NCBI RefSeq assembly: GCF_031801495.1 | Contig: NZ_JAOEGC010000001.1 | Location: 1,612,001 to 1,676,000 of the forward strand | Length of the DNA: 64,000 bases | Reading direction: 5' to 3' | Source: Agrobacterium tumefaciens_K | Lineage (GTDB): Bacteria > Pseudomonadota > Alphaproteobacteria > Rhizobiales > Rhizobiaceae | In this document: positions 53,134-62,641 of the stretch, one piece after another | Position numbering within the stretch: the first letter of the stretch is position 1 | Layout of the letters: each line of letters starts with the position of its first letter | Translations under genes and position numbers: made by a program | The notes under the pieces: generated by a model | What the model was told of the DNA's origin: nothing | Databases searched by the model: none | Seen by the model: only the letters and a program-made list of their open reading frames with translations

Positions 53134-54576
53134 ATGTCAGACGACAAAAGCAAATTGACAACCGCTTCAGGTGCGCCGGTCACCGACAACCTGAACATTC
53201 TGACGGCGGGACCCCGTGGCCCGGCGCTCTTGCAGGACGTTTGGCTGATCGAAAAGCTCGCGAACTTTGATCGCGAGGTCATTCCTGAGCGGCGGATGCA
53301 TGCCAAGGGCGCTGGGGCATACGGTACGTTTACCGTCACCCACGACATCACAAGGTTCACCAAGGCAAAGGTGTTTTCCGAAATCGGCAAGAAGACCCCA
53401 ATGTTTGTGCGCTTCTCGACCGTTGCCGGAGAACGTGGGGCGGCGGATGCGGAACGCGATATCCGTGGATTTGCGATGAAGTTCTACACCGAGCAGGGTA
53501 ACTGGGACTTGGTCGGCAACAACACCCCGGTGTTCTTCTTCCGCGACCCTCTTCGGTTCCCCGACTTGAACCATGCGATCAAACGCGACCCGCGTACGGG
53601 TATGCGCAGCGCCCACAACAATTGGGATTTCTGGACACTGCTTCCCGAGGCATTGCATCAGGTCACCATTGTGATGAGTGAACGCGGCATCCCAAAAAGC
53701 TTTCGACATATGCATGGGTTCGGCAGCCACACGTTCAGCTTCATAAACAACGACAACAAACGCTTCTGGGTGAAGTTCACCCTCAAGACCCAACAGGGAA
53801 TACAAAATCTGTCGGACGCCGACGCTGAGGCAGTGATTGCGAAGGATCGGGAGAGCAATCAGCGCGATCTGTTCAACAGCATTGAAAAGGGGGATTTCCC
53901 GCGGTGGACATTGTATGTCCAGATCATGCCCGAAGAGGATGCCCAGACATATCATCTGAACCCCTTCGACCTCACAAAGGTCTGGCCGCATGCGGACTAC
54001 CCACTGATCGAAGTTGGGGTCATGGAACTCAACCGAAACCCAGAGAACTTCTTTGCCGAAGTCGAACAGGCTGCATTCTCACCTGCGAACGTCGTGCCAG
54101 GGATAGGATTCTCGCCCGACAAAATGCTTCAGGCCAGGTTGTTCTCCTACGCTGACACACAACGATATCGGCTTGGCGTCAATTTCAACCACATCCCCGT
54201 GAACGCCGCGAAATGCCCTGTGCACAGCTATCACCGCGACGGCCAGATGCGTGTGGATGGCAATCTCGGCGCGACACCAAGCTATTTTCCGAACAGCGCG
54301 GGTGAATGGGCGGATCAGCCGGACTTCTCCGAGCCACCGCTCGCAATCGATGGGGCTGCGGCACACTGGGACCACCGTGTGGACGCCGACTATTACTCTC
54401 AGCCCGGAAATCTGTTCCGGATGATGAATGCGGCTCAGCGCAAGGTCTTGTTCGAAAACACGGCGAGGGCGATTGACGGGGCGAGTGAGGAAGTGAAGCG
54501 CCGTCACATCGAGAACTGCCGAAGAGCCGATCCGGAATATGGGGACGGCGTCGCAGCGGCAATGGGGCTAGCCTAA
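53134..54576 (+). CDS. katA: Monofunctional heme catalase (small subunit, clade 3)
   Basis: A 480-residue catalase that breaks down hydrogen peroxide. The catalytic histidine is H56 in ERRMHAKGAGAYGTFTVTHD, the distal asparagine lies in WDLVGNNTPVFFFRDP, and the proximal heme-ligand tyrosine is in RLFSYADTQRYRLGVNFNHI. The NADPH-binding region and length match the small-subunit clade 3 group. The start is confirmed by ggagt before the ATG. An accessory-region catalase beside a disulfide reductase suggests an oxidative-stress cassette. The hairpin after it (54585-54613) may end transcription. Confidence 0.96.
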   Translation: MSDDKSKLTTASGAPVTDNLNILTAGPRGPALLQDVWLIEKLANFDREVIPERRMHAKGAGAYGTFTVTHDITRFTKAKVFSEIGKKTPMFVRFSTVAGERGAADAERDIRGFAMKFYTEQGNWDLVGNNTPVFFFRDPLRFPDLNHAIKRDPRTGMRSAHNNWDFWTLLPEALHQVTIVMSERGIPKSFRHMHGFGSHTFSFINNDNKRFWVKFTLKTQQGIQNLSDADAEAVIAKDRESNQRDLFNSIEKGDFPRWTLYVQIMPEEDAQTYHLNPFDLTKVWPHADYPLIEVGVMELNRNPENFFAEVEQAAFSPANVVPGIGFSPDKMLQARLFSYADTQRYRLGVNFNHIPVNAAKCPVHSYHRDGQMRVDGNLGATPSYFPNSAGEWADQPDFSEPPLAIDGAAAHWDHRVDADYYSQPGNLFRMMNAAQRKVLFENTARAIDGASEEVKRRHIENCRRADPEYGDGVAAAMGLA

Positions 54577-54584
54577 AATCACGA

Positions 54585-54613
54585 CCGCCCAGTCTATAAC
54601 AGGAGCTGGGCGG
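54585..54613 (+). terminator. Hairpin downstream of katA
   Basis: Stem ccgcccag / ctgggcgg (8 bp) with a 13-nt loop, 9 bp past the katA stop. A T-rich tail (gattttgcttt) follows only after seven bases, so it is a weak terminator and could also serve the convergent small gene. Confidence 0.55.
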
Positions 54614-54626
54614 ACCCGATTTTGCT

Positions 54627-54848
54627 TTAATACAGTGAAGCAGCCACCACTGCGATCAGAGCGACGATCAACCAGCCGATCCCGAGCATCAGGGTTAGAT
54701 TGTTCAATGCCGCCGGAAGCACTGCGGTCCGAGCACCCTTCCGGCGACTGTAGGGGACTGGTTCGAAATCATTATCCATTGACCCCGCCCAAAAGGCATC
54801 GCCGTAGATCGGAAAGGCGCTTCTCTGGCTCTTGGCTTCACGAGACAT
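54627..54848 (-). CDS. Small single-helix membrane protein
   Basis: The C-terminal part (LNNLTLMLGIGWLIVALIAV, VAASLY) is a clear membrane helix after a soluble basic stretch (SMDNDFEPVPYSRRKGARTA). The frame is open to 54995; I use the ATG at 54848, though no good ribosome site supports either start. The 73-residue product is of no known family. It converges on katA. Confidence 0.5.
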   Translation of the reverse strand: MSREAKSQRSAFPIYGDAFWAGSMDNDFEPVPYSRRKGARTAVLPAALNNLTLMLGIGWLIVALIAVVAASLY

Positions 54849-55192
54849 GGTTGTGTTGGGGCGGTTTAATGCAAGATCAGAAATCCTCGCCGTATCTTCC
54901 TGCAAGGGCAGCAAGCCAAGGGTCGGTACGAGATTTGTCGCGGCGATCGTTCGAAGCAATGCGCTGGATGGAGCGGACATTCCGGTTCCTTTCAAAGCAG
55001 GAGAAGAAGTTGGAAAGACAGTACAGCCGGGTCTGCCCTTGAGGTATTACGCGAACGTTTCGCCCTATCATGCTTTGGTCTAGGGTTTTCGATCCTCGAG
55101 AAGGTGTATTCAAAAGCGGGGTGTCCGGTTCAATACCGAGTGTGTGTCGCGATGCCAGTTTCCGACGGTTTTCTCATCCAAGGAGTAGCAAG

Positions 55193-56575
55193 ATGACGGG
55201 CACAGAACATTTCGATTTGGTTGTTTTCGGAGGTGGCAAGGCAGGCAAGACCCTCGCTATGGACAAGGCGCGCGCTGGCTTGAAAGTCGCGGTAGTCGAG
55301 GAAGGTATGATCGGGGGCTCCTGTATCAACATTGCCTGCATTCCAAGTAAGACACTGATCCGAAGTGCTGAGGTCGCGCACAACGCAACACACGTTTCTC
55401 CGTTTGGAACCCGTACCTCAGCCGTCTCAATCGACATATCAGTGGTGGCCGCGCGTACGGCAGCCGTGGTGGCAGAAATGGTTGAATTCAATCAGGCTGG
55501 TTTTGACGCGAGCGGACTCGAGTTGGTGATCGGGCGGGGGGCTTTTGTTGGTTCCAGGACAATCGAGGTGACAAGCGGGAAGGGCAAGCGTACAATCGCT
55601 GGTGACAAGGTTTTCATCAATCTCGGTACGGTTGCTGATGTGCCTGACGTCACTGGGCTAAAAGACGCGAAGCCCTTGACCCACGTTGAAGCTCTCAAAC
55701 TGAAAGAGCTTCCTCAGAAACTGGTGGTCCTGGGAGGCGGGTTCATCGCGCTTGAACTCGGCCAAGCATTCGCGAGACTGGGTTCAGATGTGACGATTGT
55801 CGAGCGTAACGGTCGTCTTGCCGGACGCGAAGATGCGGATTTTGCCGACGCAATCCTTGCTGCTGTTTCAGCTGACGGTGTGAAGGTCGAATTCAATTCG
55901 GTCGTAAAAGAGGTTCGCGGAAAGTCAGGCGTGACAGTCGAATTAAACCTCGCGGATGGTCGTCGGATTGATGGCACTCACCTACTCGTTGCCACGGGAC
56001 GCAGACCGCGCACGGCCAACATAGGTCTCGATCTCGCTGGCGTCAGCACGGACAAAAAAGGCTTCATCGTTGTCGATGAACGGCTGAGAACCACAGCTCC
56101 AAATGTCTGGGCGATGGGGGAGGTTGCCGGAACGCCCATGTTCACACACGCGTCCCTCGACGACTACCGGGTTGTAAAAAGCGACCTCGAGGGAGGCTCA
56201 CGGACGACAAAAGGACGTTTGATCCCCTATTGTGTGTTTGTCGCACCGGAGTATGCCAGGGTCGGTACGAGCGAAACCGAGATGCTAAACCTCGGCCTAC
56301 CTTACAGGGTTGCAAAGCTCCCCTTGGATGTGGTGCCGCGCGCACGCACTCTCTCCGAGAGAGCTGGCTTTATGAAAGCCGTGATCAGTGCCAAGGACGA
56401 TCAAATCCTCGGTTTCAGCATGCTGGGCGTTAATGCCGGCGACGTTATGAGTGTCGTTCATACGGCAATGCTTGGAAACCTGCCGTTCACGGCCCTTCGC
56501 GACGCGATCTTCGCGCATCCGACGATTTCGGAAGGCCTCAACATGCTATTTGCTAAGGTCGTTCAGCCGACCTGA
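55193..56575 (+). CDS. Flavoprotein disulfide reductase (MerA/Lpd-like)
   Basis: A 460-residue FAD- and NAD(P)H-dependent oxidoreductase. The FAD-binding fold is LVVFGGGKAGKTLAMDKARA, the redox-active disulfide C-x4-C lies in GGSCINIACIPSKTLIRSAE, the NAD(P) fold is LVVLGGGFIALELGQAFARL, and ATGRRPRTANIGLDLAGVST plus the dimer domain (YCVFVAPEYARVGTSETEML) complete the pattern. The intact CxxxxC shows an active disulfide reductase; no heavy-metal N-terminal domain is present, so mercury reduction is unproven. The start at 55193 follows aaggag; earlier ATGs lie upstream in frame but lack one. Confidence 0.9.
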   Translation: MTGTEHFDLVVFGGGKAGKTLAMDKARAGLKVAVVEEGMIGGSCINIACIPSKTLIRSAEVAHNATHVSPFGTRTSAVSIDISVVAARTAAVVAEMVEFNQAGFDASGLELVIGRGAFVGSRTIEVTSGKGKRTIAGDKVFINLGTVADVPDVTGLKDAKPLTHVEALKLKELPQKLVVLGGGFIALELGQAFARLGSDVTIVERNGRLAGREDADFADAILAAVSADGVKVEFNSVVKEVRGKSGVTVELNLADGRRIDGTHLLVATGRRPRTANIGLDLAGVSTDKKGFIVVDERLRTTAPNVWAMGEVAGTPMFTHASLDDYRVVKSDLEGGSRTTKGRLIPYCVFVAPEYARVGTSETEMLNLGLPYRVAKLPLDVVPRARTLSERAGFMKAVISAKDDQILGFSMLGVNAGDVMSVVHTAMLGNLPFTALRDAIFAHPTISEGLNMLFAKVVQPT

Positions 56576-56594
56576 GTGAAACGGAGAACGCGGT

Positions 56595-57029
56595 CTAATC
56601 CTGTAATGCCATTTCGATGTGATGGATCAAATTGGCGATGTCGGCGGGTTTCGTCAGAAATGCCACCGCGCCTCCTGCCATTGCTCGTGTCCTGGTTCTT
56701 TCATCGGAGTAGGACGTCATAAAAATAATGGGGGGACTCGCGCGCTCCAGATTCAGTCGGTCCTGCAGGTCCAGCCCATTGAGGCCAGGCATCATGACGT
56801 CGAGCACGAGGCAATCGATTGAGGATCGCCTCGTGTCCGCAAGGTAGCTTTCGGCGGACGCATACAATCTGCTCTCATACCCACACAGCTCGACAAGGTT
56901 CTCGAGGGCTTCACGGATGGCTTCGTCATCGTCGACTATGGCGATCGTCGAAATATCGGGCACTTCTACCTCCAGGTCTGCTTGGTTCATGCCGGAGAGT
57001 ACCTCGCAAAAGCTGTTGTGTGGTATCAT
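56595..57029 (-). CDS. Single-domain response regulator (CheY-like)
   Basis: A 144-residue receiver with no output domain. The acidic pocket is IAIVDDDEAIREALENLVEL, the phosphorylated aspartate is in CLVLDVMMPGLNGLDLQDRL, and the lysine is in AVAFLTKPADIANL. Its ATG overlaps the stop of the FixJ-type gene (ATGA), so it is translationally coupled and belongs to the same phosphorelay. Such lone receivers often act as phosphate sinks or protein-binding outputs. A second in-frame ATG at 56990 exists. Confidence 0.88.
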   Translation of the reverse strand: MIPHNSFCEVLSGMNQADLEVEVPDISTIAIVDDDEAIREALENLVELCGYESRLYASAESYLADTRRSSIDCLVLDVMMPGLNGLDLQDRLNLERASPPIIFMTSYSDERTRTRAMAGGAVAFLTKPADIANLIHHIEMALQD

Positions 57030-57676
57030 ACGCTGGTGTGATGTCGGTCAGGCCAAAGAATCTCGCACTGCTTTACGAGCTCGACGACGGACTTGGCCTC
57101 CATCTTTCGCATCATGTTGCCCCGATGGATTTTCACGGTAATCTCACTAATCCCAAGGTTAAATGCGACCTGTTTGTTCATCCGGCCCTTTACGACCTCA
57201 TGCATGACTTCCCGCTCGCGCGGTGTGAGGGTGTCGTACCTTGCTGCCAGCGAGGAGATTGTTGTTTCCTTCTGTTGACGGTCTCGGCTGATTGCAAAGG
57301 CCGAGTTCACAGCGTCCAGTACGTCTTGCTCCAAGAAGGGCTTGGTCAGGAAATCGACCGCACCTGCCTTCATTGCCCTGACGCTCATCGATATGTCCCC
57401 GTACCCAGTCATGAAAACGACGGGGAGCGAGATGCCGTTCTTTTCAAGCTGCAGTTGGAAATCGAGGCCGTTGACGCCTGGGAGGCGTACATCAAGTAGG
57501 ATGCACCCGAAAGGCGCGTGTGGCTTCGCCAGCAGGAAGTCTTGGGTGTTAGGATGCTCCGATGAGGTAATGTCGACCGAACGCAGAAGGTCGGACACGG
57601 CGGAGCGGATTGCTTCATCGTCATCGACGACATAGACGATAGGGGCCAATGCGTTGCTTACAGATGAGGAGGTCAC
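57026..57676 (-). CDS. FixJ/NarL-type response regulator
   Basis: A 216-residue regulator with an N-terminal receiver (VYVVDDDEAIRSAVSDLLRS; phospho-Asp in CILLDVRLPGVNGLDFQLQL; VDFLTKPFLEQ) and a C-terminal LuxR-type helix-turn-helix (LTPREREVMHEVVKGRMNKQ, VAFNLGISEITVKIHRGNMM). It is the likely partner of the adjacent histidine kinase, overlapping it by 4 bp, and controls transcription when phosphorylated. Its targets may include the neighbouring disulfide reductase and katA genes, an inference from location only. Confidence 0.93.
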   Translation of the reverse strand: MTSSSVSNALAPIVYVVDDDEAIRSAVSDLLRSVDITSSEHPNTQDFLLAKPHAPFGCILLDVRLPGVNGLDFQLQLEKNGISLPVVFMTGYGDISMSVRAMKAGAVDFLTKPFLEQDVLDAVNSAFAISRDRQQKETTISSLAARYDTLTPREREVMHEVVKGRMNKQVAFNLGISEITVKIHRGNMMRKMEAKSVVELVKQCEILWPDRHHTSV

Positions 57677-59253
57677 GCTTCGGCTCCTAGAGGAATAGTC
57701 ATCTCAAAAAGCGCACCACCGCGGTCGTCATTTCGAGCTGTGAGACTCCCGCCAACAGCCTCCATCATGCTTCTGCATACCGAAAGTCCCATACCCATGC
57801 CCGAACTCTTGGTGCTGAAGAACGGTGAAAAGAGTTTGGGCATGACCGCTTCTTCGATTCCGGGGCCAGTGTCCTTGACGCGTAGGGAAAGAGCCGTTTC
57901 ACCTTCGCGCGAAAGAGCAATATGAACGGAGCGCTTGCTGCTTTCAGCACCATCGATCGCCTGTATTGCATTTGAAATCAGGTTGATCAAAACCTGTTGG
58001 AGCTCGATACGCACCGCCGAAACCAAGGGAAGGCCATCCGCGATCTCAGTGGTCAACTCGACGTCGTCTCGTTGCAGTTCGTGTTCCATTAGCGTACGCG
58101 TCTCCTCGACCAATTCTGAAACTGAAACAGGCTCGAGTTTTCGCTCGTCCTGTTTGATCAGGTTACGAGCATTCAGGATGATCTCGCTCGCGCGTTGGCT
58201 ATCGCGAACAATCCTGTCAGCAGATCGACGCACAGAACTGAGGTCTGGCGGGTCTTTATCCAGCCAGCGGATTAATGTCTGAGCGTTTACGACAATTGCT
58301 CCGAGTGGTTGATTGAGTTCGTGCGCGTATGACGCCGCGAGAGCTACCACGGTTGCGGCGCGAGCGGCGTTTGAAAGTTCTTGCTGTGCGTCCAACAAAG
58401 CTCGTTGCGCTTTTTCCCGCTGGGTGATGTCCAACATCCCCACAGCGACACGGTGATAGCTGCCGGGGTCATCAGGAAATCGTAGGCTCAACAGAACCTC
58501 GCGCTCGACACCGTCGCGGGAGGTGATGTAGCACTTCCCTTGGAACTTGCTCCTTCCATGAAATATGCAATCGAGCATTTCCAGCATCGATTCTGAATCC
58601 GTCGAGACATATGGGAAGAGTGAGACAGGAAGCGGTTCATCCGACTTCAAACCCAGCAGTTCTCTTGCTGCTTCGTTTGCCGCAACAGTTCGTATCCTCG
58701 ATACTGCTTCTGCCATCATATCCGGGTTGGCCAGCGCGTAGCTTCGAAAGTCATCGACCCCATTCCGCTTAATGTCTTGTAGGAACGATGCGACGAGCGA
58801 GTAGTCCCGCTCCCAAAGCGCTACCTGGCTTTGTTCGAAGATCGACCGATATCGTGTTTCGCTTTCCCGGAGAGCGCCATTCGCCTCAACTAGTTTATCG
58901 TTTGCTCTGCTCGTCTTCAGTAGAAGGGTAATGGTGATCCATAGCGCAGCGAGCGACACCATCAATCTCAGCAGGCTTGGAATGTCGACACTATCGAGGT
59001 GATCAACGGCGAATCCTGCAAGGCAGAGAATGCTACAAATCACTGAGAGGGCGTATAGACCTGCATGTGTAAGAACAGGGGAGGCCAACAGGAGGACAAC
59101 GACATAGAGTACCGCGATGGCGCTCTCGATCGAGGTGAAGGCATCGATGTAGAACACGATCAACGTAATCACGACGGCGGCGAGCGCTCCAACCACGTCC
59201 TGGATCGACTCCTTTGATGCCAAGTCATCCCGAAACAGTTTGCTCATTCTCAC
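57673..59253 (-). CDS. PAS-domain sensor histidine kinase
   Basis: A 526-residue membrane kinase. An N-terminal region with four hydrophobic helices (about 20-112; VGALAAVVITLIVFYIDAF, LMVSLAALWITITLLLK) leads to a PAS domain (about 130-290; ETRYRSIFEQSQVALWERDY). The H-box is AASYAHELNQPLGAIVVNAQ, the N-box LINLISNAIQAIDGAESSKR, and the G-box VKDTGPGIEEAVMPKLFSPF with STKSSGMGMGLSVCRSMME. It phosphorylates the coupled FixJ-type regulator. A GTG start at 59253, seven bases after gagg, fits better than the ATG at 59247. Signal unknown. Confidence 0.92.
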   Translation of the reverse strand: MRMSKLFRDDLASKESIQDVVGALAAVVITLIVFYIDAFTSIESAIAVLYVVVLLLASPVLTHAGLYALSVICSILCLAGFAVDHLDSVDIPSLLRLMVSLAALWITITLLLKTSRANDKLVEANGALRESETRYRSIFEQSQVALWERDYSLVASFLQDIKRNGVDDFRSYALANPDMMAEAVSRIRTVAANEAARELLGLKSDEPLPVSLFPYVSTDSESMLEMLDCIFHGRSKFQGKCYITSRDGVEREVLLSLRFPDDPGSYHRVAVGMLDITQREKAQRALLDAQQELSNAARAATVVALAASYAHELNQPLGAIVVNAQTLIRWLDKDPPDLSSVRRSADRIVRDSQRASEIILNARNLIKQDERKLEPVSVSELVEETRTLMEHELQRDDVELTTEIADGLPLVSAVRIELQQVLINLISNAIQAIDGAESSKRSVHIALSREGETALSLRVKDTGPGIEEAVMPKLFSPFFSTKSSGMGMGLSVCRSMMEAVGGSLTARNDDRGGALFEMTIPLGAEA

Positions 59254-59654
59254 AACAGAACCTCATGAATGGCGTCGATCGGTTCGAGCACCGCATGTGC
59301 GATGTTGTGTACGAGCCGGCCTCGTTGGCGTATGGCTAAGGCCTATCATGGAGTGGGCATTGGTGAGGATTATACTCGAGCATAACTGACCGACCGAGCA
59401 ACGTAATCTATTTGCTCGGTTCTCAAAAAAACGAGGTCGCCGCGGCGGCCGACGACCCTCGGAGATGGTCTATGGTTTGTCGTGGCGTGTTGCTTCTTAT
59501 CGGACCGCCACTACCTTTGGACTGTCGAAAAGTAGCATTTCAGTCCGCCCCGGAAAATAATACTCAGGTGTGGGGTGCTCGGTACCAACGTAGCCTGTGG
59601 GATAGTCAACGGTAGCGCTTTCTCCGTGGACATCCTTCTAGTAGGGGTGACTTC
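59254..59654. other. Divergent intergenic region with a 9-bp hairpin
   Basis: A 401-bp gap between the kinase operon and the LysR gene. accgagcaa (59393-59401) and ttgctcggt (59412-59420) form an inverted repeat with a 10-bp centre, followed on the plus strand by seven A residues. It could be an operator or, for minus-strand transcripts, a terminator. Nothing else is recognised. Confidence 0.5.
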
Positions 59655-60548
59655 ATGGATCGTCTGAAGACTATGGAAATATTTGTGAGGGTCGTGGAGG
59701 CTGGTAGCCTGACCAAGGCGGGAGCAACGCTTTCTTCCCCCCGATCCTCAATCACGATGGCCCTAAATCGACTTGAAGAGTACCTCGGCGTCCGGCTCCT
59801 GCAAAGGACGACCAGGAGTATCAGTCTGACGGCAGATGGTGAGGTTTACTACGACCAATGCCGCCGTATCCTCCAGGAAATAGATGGTGTTGAAGCGAGT
59901 TTGAGGCGTGTCGATGCGGCTCTGGACGGGAAGATTCGGGTTGATATGCCTGTTTCCATTGCGACCTCAGTCATCATCCCTGCACTTGATGATTTCAGAG
60001 CGCGTTACCCTGATATAAAGTTGAAGATTGGAGCTAATGACCGTCGGATTGACCTGATTCAAGAGGGGGTGGACTGCGCGATCCGAACTGGTCCGCTCGC
60101 AGATTCAGCCCTTATAGGGCGGCGGATCGGCGGCTTCAGTTGGATAACCTGTGCTTCGCCCGATTATTTGTCGGGCAAGGAGAGACCTCAAACACCCGAG
60201 CAGCTTTCGGTTCACTCCCTGATTGGGTACTTTCATGGCGATGGCGGCGCAGAGAAATGGGCGTATGGAGATGACTCGCTTTCGCTGACTGTACCCGTCG
60301 AGAGCCATCTCTCTGTTAACGAGACATCTTCCTATCTGTCACTTGGAGTTCATGGCCACGGGATCGTGCGGTTGGCGGACTATATAGTTCGCCCCTATTT
60401 GACCGATGGAAGGCTCGTTGAACTCCTGCCTGACTATCGGCCGCCCGAAACGCCTATCTCGATCCTTTTTCCGACCGCCAGACACTTGTCACCAGTCGTT
60501 CGAGCTTTTGTAGACTGGTCCTCGGCATTGTTTTCCAGGAAATCTTAG
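59655..60548 (+). CDS. LysR-family transcriptional regulator
   Basis: A 297-residue LTTR of the CrgA-like group: winged HTH (DRLKTMEIFVRVVEAGSLTK, MALNRLEEYLGVRLLQRTTR), linker helix and a co-inducer domain (LDGKIRVDMPVSIATSVIIP; VDCAIRTGPLADSALIGRRI). It is divergent from the histidine kinase operon across a 401-bp gap with a palindrome. Its target is unknown and could be the divergent operon or a gene outside the window. Confidence 0.9.
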   Translation: MDRLKTMEIFVRVVEAGSLTKAGATLSSPRSSITMALNRLEEYLGVRLLQRTTRSISLTADGEVYYDQCRRILQEIDGVEASLRRVDAALDGKIRVDMPVSIATSVIIPALDDFRARYPDIKLKIGANDRRIDLIQEGVDCAIRTGPLADSALIGRRIGGFSWITCASPDYLSGKERPQTPEQLSVHSLIGYFHGDGGAEKWAYGDDSLSLTVPVESHLSVNETSSYLSLGVHGHGIVRLADYIVRPYLTDGRLVELLPDYRPPETPISILFPTARHLSPVVRAFVDWSSALFSRKS

Positions 60549-60734
60549 TGGCGAGCTGCCCGCCGCGGTGCTGAGCCTTTGCAGCAGCAACAAACTCGGC
60601 CCAATTGTAAACTGCCACGATCCACCTCTTCGACACGTATGGAGATGGATATCGAAGAGAGGCTTACGGCCTCTGAATGAAATTGGTAAAGATGGGGTGT
60701 GCAGCGCTGAAAGGTTCGCCAGGGAACCGTTTTC

Positions 60735-61658
60735 TCACGTTGGCGTGATTTTAGCCTTCCGATAAGCGCCCGGCGTAACGTTAAACCGCGACCTGAACAG
60801 CCGCGTCAGATGCGCTTGGTCCGTAAAACCGCACTCATAAGCGATGCTGGCAATGCTCTGCATGGTTTCTCTCAATAGTTTTGCCGCGAACTCAATTCGC
60901 TGGAGCCGTAGCCATTGATGCACCGCTAATCCGGTAGACTGGCGAAAAGCGCGAGAGAAGGTCAATGTCGGCATGTCGCAGACTGCCGCGACCTCATCGA
61001 GCGATAGATCGGTCGCGAGATGTGTTAGGAGGAATTCTTCGACACGGTTCATCTGGATTCTCGTCAGAGAACCAGCCTGCGCCATAGGCCTCGATGCACC
61101 TCGGTATTGACCTAGAAGGTACCGGCACAGCGCAATGCCAACGTGGTCGAAGAACATTCGACCCGCCGAAGCAGGATTAGCCAGAGCGGGGAGTAGGGAG
61201 CGACACAGGCCCGTCACGATCGGGTCTATACGACCGTCACGGCCCTCTAGTCCTTGGAAACTTGGTAAAGACTCCAGATCGCACAGTTCCTTCAACACAA
61301 GGTCTGGGATATGGAATTGGAGACAGTCATAAGAGACCGGAAGATAGGCGCGTGGCTCTTCCTCCAAATGGACCATGCTTAGGGTATCTTTTTGGAAGCC
61401 TCCCGAGTAGATGAGGCGTCCGAATTTCCAGAGCTCGTGATGTTTGAGGTCTTCCAGCTGGAAACTGAATACCGATGCCTTTTCGGTCGGAATCGTCGGC
61501 GTAAGCTCCTTGCTGCTTTGGTCTGTCCAAAGCCGCGTTACGGTGATTTGCGATGAACGCAGTCCGGTCGTTTTAAGCGACTGAAACTCCGACAGGCCGA
61601 AAATTTTTGCAATCTGCGCCCCTGCAGCAGGTTGGTGCTGCCTTGTGATGGCGTTCAT
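60735..61658 (-). CDS. AraC-family transcriptional regulator (second gene of a pair)
   Basis: A 307-residue regulator with a C-terminal AraC double helix-turn-helix (RIQMNRVEEFLLTHLATDLS, LDEVAAVCDMPTLTFSRAFR, IASIAYECGFTDQAHLTRLF, RFNVTPGAYRKAK). The N-terminal 200 residues have no recognised sensor fold. It overlaps the upstream AraC gene by 4 bp (ATGA), and the two N-terminal halves look alike (HHELWKFGRLIYSGGFQKDT versus RHELWKGGKLSNSLPYERHS), so they arose by duplication and probably act together. Confidence 0.9.
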   Translation of the reverse strand: MNAITRQHQPAAGAQIAKIFGLSEFQSLKTTGLRSSQITVTRLWTDQSSKELTPTIPTEKASVFSFQLEDLKHHELWKFGRLIYSGGFQKDTLSMVHLEEEPRAYLPVSYDCLQFHIPDLVLKELCDLESLPSFQGLEGRDGRIDPIVTGLCRSLLPALANPASAGRMFFDHVGIALCRYLLGQYRGASRPMAQAGSLTRIQMNRVEEFLLTHLATDLSLDEVAAVCDMPTLTFSRAFRQSTGLAVHQWLRLQRIEFAAKLLRETMQSIASIAYECGFTDQAHLTRLFRSRFNVTPGAYRKAKITPT

Positions 61659-62539
61659 CTATTCCTTCTCCAAGCACTTGGTGTCATTCCGACGAGCGTG
61701 CTGAATGTGCGTGTTAGGTGAGCCTGGTCTGCAAAGCCACAAAGCCTCGCGATTTGCTTCATCGACAGCGTCGTCGACTGAAGCAGGGTCTGCACTTTTT
61801 CGACCCGGTAACGGCGAGCCCATTGGCTGGGTGTCAATCCGGTAGCAGCCCGAAACGCAGAGCTAAACGCTTCCACCGGGATTCCACATTCTCGAGCGAT
61901 GTCTCCCAGGCCAAGGCTACTGGCATCCTCTGCCGACAGCATTTCTTTGGCCAGACTAAGCTGGGATTGGGACAAAGTCAGGTGAGCCGGTCGCCACGCT
62001 TTGCGCCCGTACGCGGCGACGAGCTCCGAAACCATGGCGAAAAACAGCTGATCAATGAATAATCCGGATGACGGTGTTTTGTCGGATAGTGCCGGCACAA
62101 GCGCTTGAGCTAAATTCGCCAGTACGAGATTGATTTCGCCGGGTTTGATATCAAAACCTTCGACTTGGTGACTATGGTTTGATTCAGCATAGTCCTTGAG
62201 CGCATGCTCCGGCACGTGCAGTTGCAGACAATCGAAAGGGTCGGGAAGTAGTATAGTAGGCTCTTCGGCAAGGTGGACGATGTTTACTGAGTGGCGCTCG
62301 TACGGCAGCGAGTTCGAGAGCTTGCCGCCCTTCCAGAGTTCGTGTCTGCCGATCCGCTGCAGCTGTATGCTGACAATGTACGTCTGCTCGATAGGGATAG
62401 GGCTCGTCATCTCACTACCAAGCCCTGGAGAGGTTAAACGGACCGCATCGAAGCGTGACCGGGAAGATAGTTCCCCACCCCTGCGTGAAACGTGGGTCGC
62501 GCCAACAAACCGTTCCATATGGATGCCTTCGACCGACAT
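61655..62539 (-). CDS. AraC-family transcriptional regulator (first gene of a pair)
   Basis: A paralogue of the following AraC gene, with the AraC HTH at its C-terminus (LGLGDIARECGIPVEAFSSA, MKQIARLCGFADQAHLTRTF, STLVGMTPSAWRRNR). Its stop overlaps the next gene's ATG. The frame opens at TTG 62557; I prefer the ATG at 62539, which has ggga upstream, giving 294 residues. Unknown effector. Adjacent response regulator genes on the same strand suggest a regulatory cluster. Confidence 0.88.
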   Translation of the reverse strand: MSVEGIHMERFVGATHVSRRGGELSSRSRFDAVRLTSPGLGSEMTSPIPIEQTYIVSIQLQRIGRHELWKGGKLSNSLPYERHSVNIVHLAEEPTILLPDPFDCLQLHVPEHALKDYAESNHSHQVEGFDIKPGEINLVLANLAQALVPALSDKTPSSGLFIDQLFFAMVSELVAAYGRKAWRPAHLTLSQSQLSLAKEMLSAEDASSLGLGDIARECGIPVEAFSSAFRAATGLTPSQWARRYRVEKVQTLLQSTTLSMKQIARLCGFADQAHLTRTFSTLVGMTPSAWRRNR

Positions 62540-62641
62540 CTCGTTCCCCGAATCCAATTGCCTATGCCAACAATTTACAATTGTGGGAACTCACAAATCT
62601 ATTGGACAGGAGAAAGGGTGACCCCCTACGATCGTAGGGGG

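Noticed and set aside
54585..54613. Strong terminator after katA
   Set aside because: The stem is good, but the T tract starts seven bases later, so it is listed only as a weak terminator.
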